Of a stretch of DNA of 64,000 bases, positions 18,797 to 26,544 are shown one piece after another. This DNA is from Planctomycetota bacterium (GTDB lineage: Bacteria; Planctomycetota; Planctomycetia; Pirellulales; PNKZ01): positions 1 through 64,000 of the forward strand of contig JAFEBQ010000046.1 of NCBI GenBank assembly GCA_018242585.1. The letters are read 5' to 3'. Within the stretch, counting starts at the first letter, position 1; the number at the start of each line of letters is the position of its first letter. The position numbers and the translations under genes were made by a program. The notes under the pieces were generated by a model. That model was not told the origin of the DNA and did no database searches. It saw only the letters and a list, made by a program, of their open reading frames with translations.

Positions 18797-19354
18797 ATGG
18801 CCATCATCGATCGAACACGGTTGCTGACCGCCGAAGAGTACGGCGAACTGCCGGACCTGGGCTATCCGACGGAATTGGTGCGGGGGCAGATTGTGATGAT
18901 GAACCGGCCGGCTCCGCGTCACGGTGAAGTTTGCTTGAATGTCGGTTACGAACTCAAAGCATTTCTCAAGGACCATCCCCTTGGACGCCTGGCGGGTAAT
19001 GATTCGGGCGTGATCACGGGACACGAGCCTGACACGGTACGTGGACCAGACATTGCGTTCTTCAGTTACCAGCGCGTTCCGCAAGGCCCCTTGCCCACTC
19101 GCTACTTCAACGTCTTGCCTGAGTTGGTCTTAGAAGTGCTATCCCCTAGCGATCGGCGAAATGAAGTTCTTGCCAAGGTAGCCGAATACCTAACGGCGGG
19201 GGTACTTCGCGTGTGCGTCGTCGACGTCGAGCGCGAACTGGTAACCATCTTTTCGCCCGATGCGCCGGAAGTGCAGCTCACTCGCGAGCAGACGTTGACG
19301 CTGCCCGAGGTGCTGCCAGGCTTTGCGGTTCCAGTCGCGCAATTGTTCGCGTAA
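18797..19354 (+). CDS. Uma2-family (DUF820) nuclease-fold protein
   Basis: This 185-residue protein has the Uma2 pattern. It opens with LLTAEEYGELPDLGYPTELVRGQIVMM, then carries RHGEVCLNVGYEL and the PD-(D/E)XK-like core GPDIAFFSYQR ... ELVLEVLSPSDRRNEVLAKVAEYLTAGVLRVCVVDVE. The family is abundant in cyanobacteria and planctomycetes and is predicted to have a restriction-endonuclease-like fold, but a physiological role is not established. It follows dxs by 70 bases on the same strand. No partner gene is adjacent. Confidence 0.88.
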   Translation: MAIIDRTRLLTAEEYGELPDLGYPTELVRGQIVMMNRPAPRHGEVCLNVGYELKAFLKDHPLGRLAGNDSGVITGHEPDTVRGPDIAFFSYQRVPQGPLPTRYFNVLPELVLEVLSPSDRRNEVLAKVAEYLTAGVLRVCVVDVERELVTIFSPDAPEVQLTREQTLTLPEVLPGFAVPVAQLFA

Positions 19355-19394
19355 ACGCCGCGAACTAGATCGCTTCTCGCCACGGTCTAGCGTC

Positions 19395-19497
19395 TGGGTG
19401 GCACGCCCGTCCTTCGGGCGTGGGGAAGCATGTACCGACCCCGATATTTGATGGGCGATTCCCCACGCCCTGCGCTGCGCTTGGGACGTGCCACCCA
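19395..19497. repeat. Family B palindromic element (B2)
   Basis: The ends are TGGGTGGCACGCCCG and GGGACGTGCCACCCA. The internal CGTGGGGAAGCATGTACC and the CCCTGCGCTGCGCTTGGG segment are shared with B1, B3 and B4. It lies between the convergent Uma2 and TPR genes and has no coding content. Confidence 0.85.
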
Positions 19498-19528
19498 CGC
19501 AACAGTCTCTTGAGAGCTGCTCTAGCGA

Positions 19529-20380
19529 CTACTTCTTCTCAGCCGCGCGTAGGCGGGCGGCATGCACGCGCGCCACGTCCCCCATATAGTGTTCCGACGG
19601 GTACTTGTCGGCCGCGGTAAGAATGTGCTCGCGCGCTTTGGCTTCGTCGCCCGTCGCCTCGTAATACAGCCCCAGGTACAAGTGGGCGTAGAACAACTGC
19701 TCATTCCGCCGCGCGGCCGGCGGGTCGCCCGCTTCGGCGGCCTTGAGGACCGCCGCCTCGGTTCCTTCGCCGGCGAACAGGGCCTGAATCTCGGCCATCG
19801 GCACCCGCGAGTCTCGCGTGATCAGGATCAAATGCTTCCGCGCCTCGGCCAGACCTGATTCACGCGTCGTGCAAAGAAAATGCCAGACGGCGTTCTCGAC
19901 GTCCTGCGGATTCACTGTTTGATGCCGCTCGAACTGCTTGCGCCCGTCGCTGTAGCAGCCGGCGTAATAGTACGAGATGCCGCGCTGCCAATGATGGGCG
20001 TCCTGCTCGGGCCGCAGCTCGATGAACCGGTCAAAGTCGGCGATCGATTCGTTGATGTGGCCGGCCTTGAAGTGATTGACGCCGCGGAGTTGATACCCGT
20101 CGGGCCGGTCGGGCTCGAGCTGGATCGCGCGGGTCAAGTCAGCAATCGCCTCGTCAAACTTGTGCTGCCGCTCGTAAATCGCGGCCCGCAACAGCCACAC
20201 TCGGCTCTCCCGCGGCGCCGCCGCGGTGGCTTGCGTGGCCAGCGCGATCGCTTCGTCGGTTTTGCCGGAACGGAATTTCTGCACGGCCGTGGCAATCAGT
20301 TCGTCGACGGCAGGAGCGTCGGCAGCCTGGGCCGCCACGCAAAGCAGACTCAATGACACGATCACTAGTATGCGAAGCAT
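19529..20380 (-). CDS. Exported tetratricopeptide-repeat protein
   Basis: This 283-residue protein has a clear Sec signal peptide (MLRILVIVSLSLLCVAAQAA, cleavage probably after AQA). The mature part consists of TPR helices: the units around ESRVWLLRAAIYERQHKFDE, RPDGYQLRGVNHFKAGHINE and DAHHWQRGISYYYAGCYSDG, and a last one near LYLGLYYEATGDEAKAREHI. TPR proteins mediate protein contacts, and no enzymatic motif is present. The ATG at 20380 is chosen because upstream codons of the same frame come from the family B repeat. Two family B elements flank the gene. Confidence 0.85.
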   Translation of the reverse strand: MLRILVIVSLSLLCVAAQAADAPAVDELIATAVQKFRSGKTDEAIALATQATAAAPRESRVWLLRAAIYERQHKFDEAIADLTRAIQLEPDRPDGYQLRGVNHFKAGHINESIADFDRFIELRPEQDAHHWQRGISYYYAGCYSDGRKQFERHQTVNPQDVENAVWHFLCTTRESGLAEARKHLILITRDSRVPMAEIQALFAGEGTEAAVLKAAEAGDPPAARRNEQLFYAHLYLGLYYEATGDEAKAREHILTAADKYPSEHYMGDVARVHAARLRAAEKK

Positions 20381-20397
20381 CACTTGTCCTTGGTTTG

Positions 20398-20499
20398 TCC
20401 GGGCGTCACGCCCTCCTCGGGCGTGGGGAAGCGTGTACCAGCCCAATGTTTCCGTGGCGATGCACCACGCCCTGCGCTGCGCTTGGGACGTGCCACCCA
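20398..20499. repeat. Family B palindromic element (B3)
   Basis: The right end TGGGACGTGCCACCCA and the internal CGTGGGGAAGCGTGTACCAG match B2. The left end is degenerate (CGGGCGTCACGCCC). It lies directly upstream of the TPR gene, so the TPR promoter must lie within it or very close to it. Confidence 0.75.
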
Positions 20500-20520
20500 C
20501 CGATGCGTGTAACTTCTGAA

Positions 20521-21309
20521 CTAGCTCTTGGCCGCCAGTTGCTCACGCCCCCAATTGCGAATCGCATCGTCCCCCACCTTGGCCAGCGGCGAATAACGCG
20601 GATGTCGCGATTCCTTGTAAGGGTCGTTCGATCGGGCGTTGTAGCAGCAGATCAACGACCAGCGCGGATTCGGCGACCGGTTCTGATCGGATCGGTGCAA
20701 CAGGTTCGCGTCGAAGAACAGCGCGTCCCCCGGCTCGCATTCGACATAGACTAACTCGTGCCGCTCGAGCGCCGCGTTGACCCGTTCCATGTCGGCGCCG
20801 GTTTGCTCGCCGCTCTTGCCGTGGTCGATCCGGCCCAACTGTTGCGTGCCGCGCAAGACTTGTAAGCAGCCGTTCTCTCGATTGGCCCGATCGACGGCGA
20901 TCAGACAACTGGCCATCCGCGGAGACAAGCAACCGTTGTTGTACCAATAGCCATAGTCCTGGTGCCATTCCCAGGCCCCGCCCACCAGCGGCTCCTTGAG
21001 CATCATCTTCATGTGGTACAGGTAGACCTCGTCGTCCAAGAGCTGCGTCATCGGATCGACAATCCGCGGCGAGCGGGCGAACAGGCTGTACAGATCATCC
21101 CCCGCGTGATTCCAGAGGGCCAACTTGGTCTCGGCCCCCGAGGCGTCCTTGCGGGCGTAAGCCGCCGACTGCAGCGCCGGATCGCGCCGGGCATAGTCCA
21201 ACAGCAATTGCATCTCGTCGGCCGCGAACAGCGAGCGCAGCAAGATGTACCCGTCGCGACGATACGCGGCAACTTGTTGTTCTGTAATTGTGCTGGTCGT
21301 GGCGGCCAC
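20521..21309 (-). CDS. Phytanoyl-CoA dioxygenase (PhyH) family protein
   Basis: This 262-residue protein is a predicted Fe(II)/2-oxoglutarate-dependent oxygenase. The iron-binding facial triad is visible as His116 and Asp118 (EWHQDYGYW) and distal His205 (LLHRSDQN); Arg in NPRWSL is the likely 2-oxoglutarate anchor. The substrate is unknown, since this family covers many small-molecule hydroxylations. The GTG at 21309 is the preferred start: AGGAGG lies 6 bases upstream, and the longer frame to 21339 has no ribosome site. The gene is divergent from the exported amidohydrolase across a 176-base shared upstream region. Confidence 0.88.
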   Translation of the reverse strand: MAATTSTITEQQVAAYRRDGYILLRSLFAADEMQLLLDYARRDPALQSAAYARKDASGAETKLALWNHAGDDLYSLFARSPRIVDPMTQLLDDEVYLYHMKMMLKEPLVGGAWEWHQDYGYWYNNGCLSPRMASCLIAVDRANRENGCLQVLRGTQQLGRIDHGKSGEQTGADMERVNAALERHELVYVECEPGDALFFDANLLHRSDQNRSPNPRWSLICCYNARSNDPYKESRHPRYSPLAKVGDDAIRNWGREQLAAKS

Positions 21310-21315
21310 GGCGAT

Positions 21316-21321
21316 CCTCCT
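21316..21321 (-). promoter_or_regulatory. Strong Shine-Dalgarno deciding the PhyH gene start
   Basis: AGGAGG on the minus strand lies 6 bases before the GTG at 21309. It rules in favour of that start over an in-frame GTG at 21339. Confidence 0.75.
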
Positions 21322-21485
21322 GGGGGGTAAACGGCTCACCGGTACGCGTCGCTCGCGCCGGCGGGCGACGTTCAGCTTAACGCAGGCCGAGGCGGTTGCA
21401 AATCTGGACCGCCGCGGTGCGTGCTTTTGTGTGTCGGCGCAGTTAGCATGGGCGTCATTCCCACCAAAGCAGCAGGATCCGCCCC

Positions 21486-22484
21486 ATGACCGCCTCGCAC
21501 GAACCGCGCTCTCCCAAGCTTCACACCCGCCGCGATGTCATTCGCGCCGGGGCTACTTGCACTGCCGGCGCGCTGCTGAGCGCGCTGTTGCCGAAAGCGA
21601 ACTTGCCGATGACTCAAACCGCCCGCGCCGCTGACGCGCCGAAGTTCCCTGGCGCGATTGACGCTCACGTTCACGTCTGGACGCCCGACACCGAGCGCTA
21701 CCCGCTGGCCGAGGGTTTCAAGAAAGAGAACATGAAGCCGGCTAGCTTTACGCCCGAGGAGCTGCTGGCCCTGGCTCGCCCGGCGGGCGTGGAGAGGATC
21801 GTGCTGATCCAGATGAGCTTCTACCGCTTTGACAATTCGTACATGCTCGACACCATGCGGCGGTTCCCCGGCGTTTTCTCCGGCGTTGGTATCGTCGATT
21901 CGACCGTCCCCCACCCTGACGTGGCGATGGGCAAGCTGGCCGAGCAAGGCGTGCGCGGCTTTCGCATCACGCCGCGCCAGCAGTCCGGCGACGACGGGCT
22001 CGAATCGGCCGGCTTGCAGGTGATGTGGGGCTACGCGGCCAAACAGGGACTCGCAATTTGCCCGCTGGTGGGGCCGCACAATCTGCCGAGCATCGACCGC
22101 ATGTGTGATAAGTTTCCTGAGACAACGGTGGTCATCGACCATTGCGCCCGGATCGGCACGAGCGGCACGATCGAAGCCAAGGACGTCGACTTCTTGTGCG
22201 GCATGGCGCGGCACAAGAAGCTGCACGTGAAGGTCTCGGCCTTTTACGCGCTGAGCCCCAAGGGGCCACCCTATGATGACTTGGCGCCGATGATTCGCCG
22301 GCTCTGCGAGGCGTTCACCCCCAGTCGGTTGATGTGGGCCAGCGATTGCCCCTTCCAGGTCAAGCCAGGGCACACCTACGGCGAATCGATTGCCCTGATC
22401 CGCGACCGGCTCGACTTCCTGAGCGCCAGCGAGCGCGACGCCATCTTGTGCAACACCGCCGAGCGCGTGTTCTTTGCCCCTTGA
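21486..22484 (+). CDS. Tat-exported amidohydrolase (amidohydrolase_2 family)
   Basis: This 332-residue metal-dependent hydrolase has a TIM-barrel fold. A twin-arginine signal (TRRDVIRAG at residues 14-22, then a hydrophobic stretch) directs folded export. The metal motif DAHVHVW gives His61 and His63. VVIDHCARIG and the late MWASDCPFQ (catalytic Asp) complete the pattern of PF04909 enzymes, which include lactonases and decarboxylases. The actual substrate is unknown. AGGA lies 8 bases before the ATG. It is divergently arranged with the PhyH dioxygenase; exported amidohydrolases near oxygenases and sulfatases fit extracellular polymer use, but this is inference. Confidence 0.88.
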   Translation: MTASHEPRSPKLHTRRDVIRAGATCTAGALLSALLPKANLPMTQTARAADAPKFPGAIDAHVHVWTPDTERYPLAEGFKKENMKPASFTPEELLALARPAGVERIVLIQMSFYRFDNSYMLDTMRRFPGVFSGVGIVDSTVPHPDVAMGKLAEQGVRGFRITPRQQSGDDGLESAGLQVMWGYAAKQGLAICPLVGPHNLPSIDRMCDKFPETTVVIDHCARIGTSGTIEAKDVDFLCGMARHKKLHVKVSAFYALSPKGPPYDDLAPMIRRLCEAFTPSRLMWASDCPFQVKPGHTYGESIALIRDRLDFLSASERDAILCNTAERVFFAP

Positions 22485-22493
22485 AGCGACAGC

Positions 22494-22664
22494 TTCAACA
22501 CCTCGCCCTTTCAGGGAGAGGTCGCGAGCGCAGCGAAGCGGGTGAGGGTAAACGCGTTGCAGGCCGATGGATGTTGCGCAATATCGCGCAACTCTGAGCG
22601 CTAAGCCATTTGGTACTCGGCGTCTTTACCCTCCCTCAGCCCCTCCCTAAAAGGGAGGGGTGTT
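22494..22664. repeat. Family C double-hairpin element (C1)
   Basis: The outer ends AACACC and GGTGTT are inverted. Each end has its own hairpin (CTCGCCCTTTCAGGGAGAGG and CCCCTCCCTAAAAGGGAGGG). GGTGAGGGTAAACGC and GTCTTTACCCTCCC form an inner stem. The same plan is seen at 55.4 and 61.3 kb. It lies between the convergent amidohydrolase and lyase genes. Confidence 0.85.
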
Positions 22665-22706
22665 GATCGGTCTCGCCACTGTGCGTCTCGATTGATCGAT
22701 GCGCCG

Positions 22707-23618
22707 TTACTTGACAATCGCAGCGCTAAGCAATGCGAACAGCCGATCAACTTCGGCGGCGGTTTCCTTGTCGAGTGACCACGAATACGGCGCTCGGCGG
22801 CGCTCGTTGACAAAGATGCCCCGCTTAACGAGCAGGTACTTCTCGATGGCCAGAAACCCGTCCAGGCCGGCTTGCAACTGCAAGGCGACCAGCGCGCTCA
22901 AGGGCAACGCCACCCGGTACGCGGTCGCGTCGTCGCCGCGGACCAATGCTTGCCACAAGGCGACAATGCCATCCAACAACTCGACCCCCGGCATGGTGCC
23001 GGCGATGCCACGACGGAAGCTGTCGACCAGGTACATTCCGCCCGAGCCTTCGAAGATCCTCGCTCGGCCTCCGGTCGCGTCGCGCAGGGCCGACAAGTTC
23101 GGCCCGATCGGCGCGGCCTCGGGCTTGAATTGAATCTTCTGGTCTCCATAGCGCTCTAATAGCCGCAGGTAGACCGCCATTGGGATCGCCTGGCCGACGT
23201 ACCCCGACGCGTCTTGTACGATCACCGGAATGTCGACCGCGTCGGCAATGGCCCGGTAGTAGTCAACGAGCGCCGCTTCGCCCAGGCGCGCCGACAGCGG
23301 CGGCGCGGCCATCACCGCGTCGCACCCGGCCTGGGCCGCCGCGCGGGTCAACTGCACGGCCAGCTCGATGCTCTCGGCCCCCACGCTGGTAAAGACGGCG
23401 CCGCGGCCGCGGCTTCCCTGGACGGCGGCTTCGGTCAGGGCCACGCGCTCGGCCGGCGTCAAACGCAGCACCTCCGACACCATCGCGATGCCAAAACCCT
23501 GCGCGCCGCAGGCATAGATGAAGTCGATCTCGCGCGCGAAGGTTGCGAAGTCGAGCTGATCGTTATCGAGGAATGGCGTGTGAATGATCGGCAACACACC
23601 AGTCAGAGGCTTGCTCAT
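22707..23618 (-). CDS. DapA/NanA-superfamily lyase or aldolase, divergent active site
   Basis: This 303-residue TIM-barrel protein belongs to the dihydrodipicolinate synthase / N-acetylneuraminate lyase family. Lys165 (IQFKPEA) aligns with the Schiff-base lysine. The usual GxTGE phosphate/carboxylate motif is replaced by IAMVSE (residues 44-49), and the usual YNxP tyrosine segment by QDASGYVG (135-142). The substrate is therefore probably neither that of DapA nor of canonical NanA. It follows the NanM-like kelch gene by 17 bases with its own AGGAAAG site, which suggests a common operon. The pairing hints at a sialic-acid-like or other sugar-acid pathway, with moderate certainty. Confidence 0.82.
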   Translation of the reverse strand: MSKPLTGVLPIIHTPFLDNDQLDFATFAREIDFIYACGAQGFGIAMVSEVLRLTPAERVALTEAAVQGSRGRGAVFTSVGAESIELAVQLTRAAAQAGCDAVMAAPPLSARLGEAALVDYYRAIADAVDIPVIVQDASGYVGQAIPMAVYLRLLERYGDQKIQFKPEAAPIGPNLSALRDATGGRARIFEGSGGMYLVDSFRRGIAGTMPGVELLDGIVALWQALVRGDDATAYRVALPLSALVALQLQAGLDGFLAIEKYLLVKRGIFVNERRRAPYSWSLDKETAAEVDRLFALLSAAIVK

Positions 23619-23635
23619 CGCGTTTGACTTTCCTG

Positions 23636-24742
23636 CTATTTGTCGTCGGTTACGAAACGTCCTTGCCAGACTTCGGTCGAGCGAACGCCCGGCTGCGATT
23701 CGCCCCCGGGGACGATGATCGTATCGCCGTCGATCACGGCCGGCGTGGTGACCAGCGAGAACGGCACCTCGTCGCCGCGCGACCAGCGATCGGTCTTCAC
23801 GTCGTACACCAGCACGTCGCGGGGAAAGCCCTGATGCTGATCGTGCGGCACGGTCAACTGTCGGCCGTCGTCGCCACCCAGGATCAGCAGCTTACCATCC
23901 CCGGTCGTCACCGCCGGCGAAGGGGCCGCCACGCACGGACGGGGCAGATCGGCCAAGCGCCGCCAGCCGTCGGTGGGTGAATAGCAATAGGCGTCGGTCA
24001 GCCAGCGGCGCACCGGCTTGCCGTCGGGGCCGGCGTCCAAGGCCGCGCCGCCGAACAGGTAGAACTTGCCGTCGTGGGAGCCGGCCACAGCCAGCATTCG
24101 CTTGGGCCCCGGCCAAGGCTGCCAGGCGCGCCACCCAGGATCGAGGTTGTCGAGGTCAAGCGACCAGAACGTGTGCATTGCCTTGGTTGCCGTGGGAGTT
24201 TCAGTGTCTCCGGCGACATAGATTCGGCGGCGGCTCACCAACGCTCCGCAGGCGTTGGCGCAAGGTGTCGGCAACTCGGGCAGCTTTCTAATCCTGGCTC
24301 GAAACGACTCGCCATGGTGCTCGTACCTGAACCTCCATACATGCCGTACATGTTGGTAGCTGTTGCTTCCCCCGATGCCGATCAGAGCATTGTTCGCGGT
24401 AATACTCACGCCATATCCAATCTCACCGGGAAGTTGATGGTGAGGGTCAACCCACTGAGAGCCGTCCTGCATCGGAAGCACAAAAACTTTGTCGTACCAG
24501 CGTTTCTCGCCCCCTTCCCAAGGCTTCTTGTCGGGGAAGTTCGCGCCCCCCGCGACGATCAGGTGGTCATTGCTGATGCCGGCGAACGAGCCGGCAAAGC
24601 CCTGCCGATCGGGTATTGAAGGCAGCCGCTGCCATTGGAGCCGGGGTTCATCGGCTTGGACGCCGAGCGCCATCCCAGCACTCAACAAAACTGCGGCGAA
24701 ACAAGCGAGGTGAGGAAACACCGGCGGCTCCCGAAGGATCAT
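23636..24742 (-). CDS. Kelch-repeat exported protein, NanM (N-acetylneuraminate epimerase)-like
   Basis: This 368-residue protein matches the length of E. coli NanM. An N-terminal signal peptide (HLACFAAVLLSAGMALG) precedes a beta-propeller of kelch units: LIVAGGANFPD, NALIGIGGSNSY, RRIYVAGD, KFYLFGGAA, KLLILGGDDG and TIIVPGGES. NanM-type proteins interconvert sialic acid anomers in the periplasm. An alternative GTG start at 24721 has a better-placed GGGAG and would still keep the signal peptide. The 5' third of the gene (about 24.3-24.6 kb) looks lower in GC than the rest. It heads a two-gene operon with the lyase and is divergent from a sulfatase gene. Confidence 0.83.
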   Translation of the reverse strand: MILREPPVFPHLACFAAVLLSAGMALGVQADEPRLQWQRLPSIPDRQGFAGSFAGISNDHLIVAGGANFPDKKPWEGGEKRWYDKVFVLPMQDGSQWVDPHHQLPGEIGYGVSITANNALIGIGGSNSYQHVRHVWRFRYEHHGESFRARIRKLPELPTPCANACGALVSRRRIYVAGDTETPTATKAMHTFWSLDLDNLDPGWRAWQPWPGPKRMLAVAGSHDGKFYLFGGAALDAGPDGKPVRRWLTDAYCYSPTDGWRRLADLPRPCVAAPSPAVTTGDGKLLILGGDDGRQLTVPHDQHQGFPRDVLVYDVKTDRWSRGDEVPFSLVTTPAVIDGDTIIVPGGESQPGVRSTEVWQGRFVTDDK

Positions 24743-24917
24743 TCCCCCCGATAGAGTCTCGAAGGCGGGCCTTTGTCATAGCATCCAAAATTGCCCGTCG
24801 CAAATTGACCTGGCCGGTTGCGACAAGCAGAATACGCGCTCTGCTCGGCGCGTCATCATTGATGCGTCCCATGATTCGCGCGTTGCTGTCCCCTGTGGTT
24901 GCCAGGAGCTGCCCGCC

Positions 24918-26387
24918 ATGCTGCGATCCGGTTGTTGCTTTGCGCTCGCCCTGGTGGCGTGGACCGTCGCGGCCGAACGAGCCAGCGCCGGCACGTCGCA
25001 ACCGCCGCTGAACGTCGTCGCCTTTCTGATCGACGACCAGGGCTTCACCGACCTGGGCTGCATGGGGAGCAAGGTCTACGAGACGCCCGGCGTCGATCGA
25101 CTGGCCGCGCAAGGCATGCGCTTCACCCACGCCTACTCGGCCTGCACGGTTTGCTCGCCGTCGCGGGCAGCTTTACTCACGGGTCGCTACCCGGCGCGGC
25201 TGCACGTCACCGATTGGATTGCCGGCCACGTGCGACCGTGGGCCAAGCTGAAGATCCCTGACTGGACCAAGTATCTGCCGCTCGAAGAGGTGACGCTGGC
25301 CGAGTATCTGCGCGACGCCGGCTATGCGACCGGCATGATCGGCAAATGGCACCTGGGGGGCGAAGGGTACGAGCCGTCGCGGCAGGGCTTTGACGTGGCG
25401 ATTGCCGGCGATCATCGCGGCCAGCCGCCCAGCTATTTCTCGCCCTACAACATTCCGACGCTGGCCGATGGTCCGGCCGGCGAGTACCTGACCGATCGGC
25501 TGGGCGACGAGGCGTGCAAGTTCATCGAGTCGAATCGTCAGGGTCCGTTCTTCCTGTACTTGCCCAACTACGCGGTTCACACGCCCATTCAGCCGCCGCC
25601 GGACTTGAAGAAGAAGTACGATGACAAGCTAGGCTATGCAACCGACGCCGCCAACAAGAAGGCCGGCAAGCAACCCACCGCCGGCCAGCAGAACAATCCG
25701 GGCTACGCGGCCATGGTCGACAACATGAGCGTCAATGTCGAGCGCGTGCTCAAAAAGCTCGACGAAACAGGCGTCGCCGACCGGACGATTGTGATCTTTA
25801 CCAGCGACAACGGCGGGCTGATTAACGTCACCGGCAATCAGCCGGCGCGCGTCGGCAAAGGCTCGGCCTATGAAGGAGGCGTGCGGGTGCCGCTGATCGT
25901 GCGCTGGCCGGGGGTGATCAAGCCCGGCTCGACGTGCGATGTGCCAGTGATGACGATCGACTTGTTGCCCACGGTGATGAGCGCGCTGGGACTGAAGGCA
26001 AGTAAAGCGCCGGTCGACGGTCGCGACATCACGCCCTTGCTCAAGCAGGAGACCAAGGAGCTCGCGCGGCCGTTGTATTGGCACTACCCACACTATCACC
26101 CCGGCGGCGCGACGCCGTACGGGGCGATTCGCGTGGGGGATTATCGACTGGTCGAGTTCTATGAAGACCACCACGTCGAACTCTACAATTTGAAGAACGA
26201 CGTCGGCGAGACGCGCGACTTGGCCAAGATTGAACCAAAGCGGGCGGCCCAACTGCGCCAGCAATTGGCCGATTGGCGCCGCGAAGTCGGGGCCCAGATG
26301 CCAACGCCGAACCCCGATTACGACCCGGCACGTGAGACTCAACCCGAGCGTCCCGCGCGGCCGCCGCAGCGCACGGCGGCTCGATAG
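24918..26387 (+). CDS. Exported formylglycine-dependent sulfatase
   Basis: This 489-residue type I sulfatase has a signal peptide (residues 1-24). The maturation motif is C79-S-P-S-R (TVCSPSRAALLTGRYPARL), where the cysteine becomes formylglycine. Metal ligands are visible in FLIDDQGF (Asp39-Asp40) and in FTSDNGG. MIGKWHLG and YAVHTPIQPP supply further catalytic Lys/His residues. The pattern is that of arylsulfatase A-like enzymes acting on sulfated polysaccharides or glycans. AGGAG lies 9 bases before the ATG. The C-terminus is a Pro/Arg-rich tail. It is divergent from the NanM/lyase operon, consistent with degradation of sulfated, possibly sialylated glycans. Confidence 0.94.
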   Translation: MLRSGCCFALALVAWTVAAERASAGTSQPPLNVVAFLIDDQGFTDLGCMGSKVYETPGVDRLAAQGMRFTHAYSACTVCSPSRAALLTGRYPARLHVTDWIAGHVRPWAKLKIPDWTKYLPLEEVTLAEYLRDAGYATGMIGKWHLGGEGYEPSRQGFDVAIAGDHRGQPPSYFSPYNIPTLADGPAGEYLTDRLGDEACKFIESNRQGPFFLYLPNYAVHTPIQPPPDLKKKYDDKLGYATDAANKKAGKQPTAGQQNNPGYAAMVDNMSVNVERVLKKLDETGVADRTIVIFTSDNGGLINVTGNQPARVGKGSAYEGGVRVPLIVRWPGVIKPGSTCDVPVMTIDLLPTVMSALGLKASKAPVDGRDITPLLKQETKELARPLYWHYPHYHPGGATPYGAIRVGDYRLVEFYEDHHVELYNLKNDVGETRDLAKIEPKRAAQLRQQLADWRREVGAQMPTPNPDYDPARETQPERPARPPQRTAAR

Positions 26388-26405
26388 AGCGCCGTTCTGG
26401 CATTC

Positions 26406-26513
26406 CGGGTGGCACGCCCAAGCGAAGCGCAGGGCGTGGGGAGGCGCGTACAGGTGACGGCGTTTTTTTCGTGCTTCACCACGCCCTGCGCTGCGCTGGG
26501 GACGTGCCACCCA
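26406..26513. repeat. Family B palindromic element (B4)
   Basis: It starts CGGGTGGCACGCCCAAGCG and ends GGGGACGTGCCACCCA, with AGCGCAGGGCGTGGGGAGGC and its inverted counterpart inside. It sits between the convergent sulfatase and TolC-family genes. Confidence 0.85.
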
Positions 26514-26544
26514 CGATATGGCGGCGCGGATGACTGCGTCGCCG

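Noticed and set aside
20381-20500. N-terminal extension of the TPR protein
   Set aside because: The added residues are a translation of the family B repeat. The ATG at 20380 begins a clean signal peptide.
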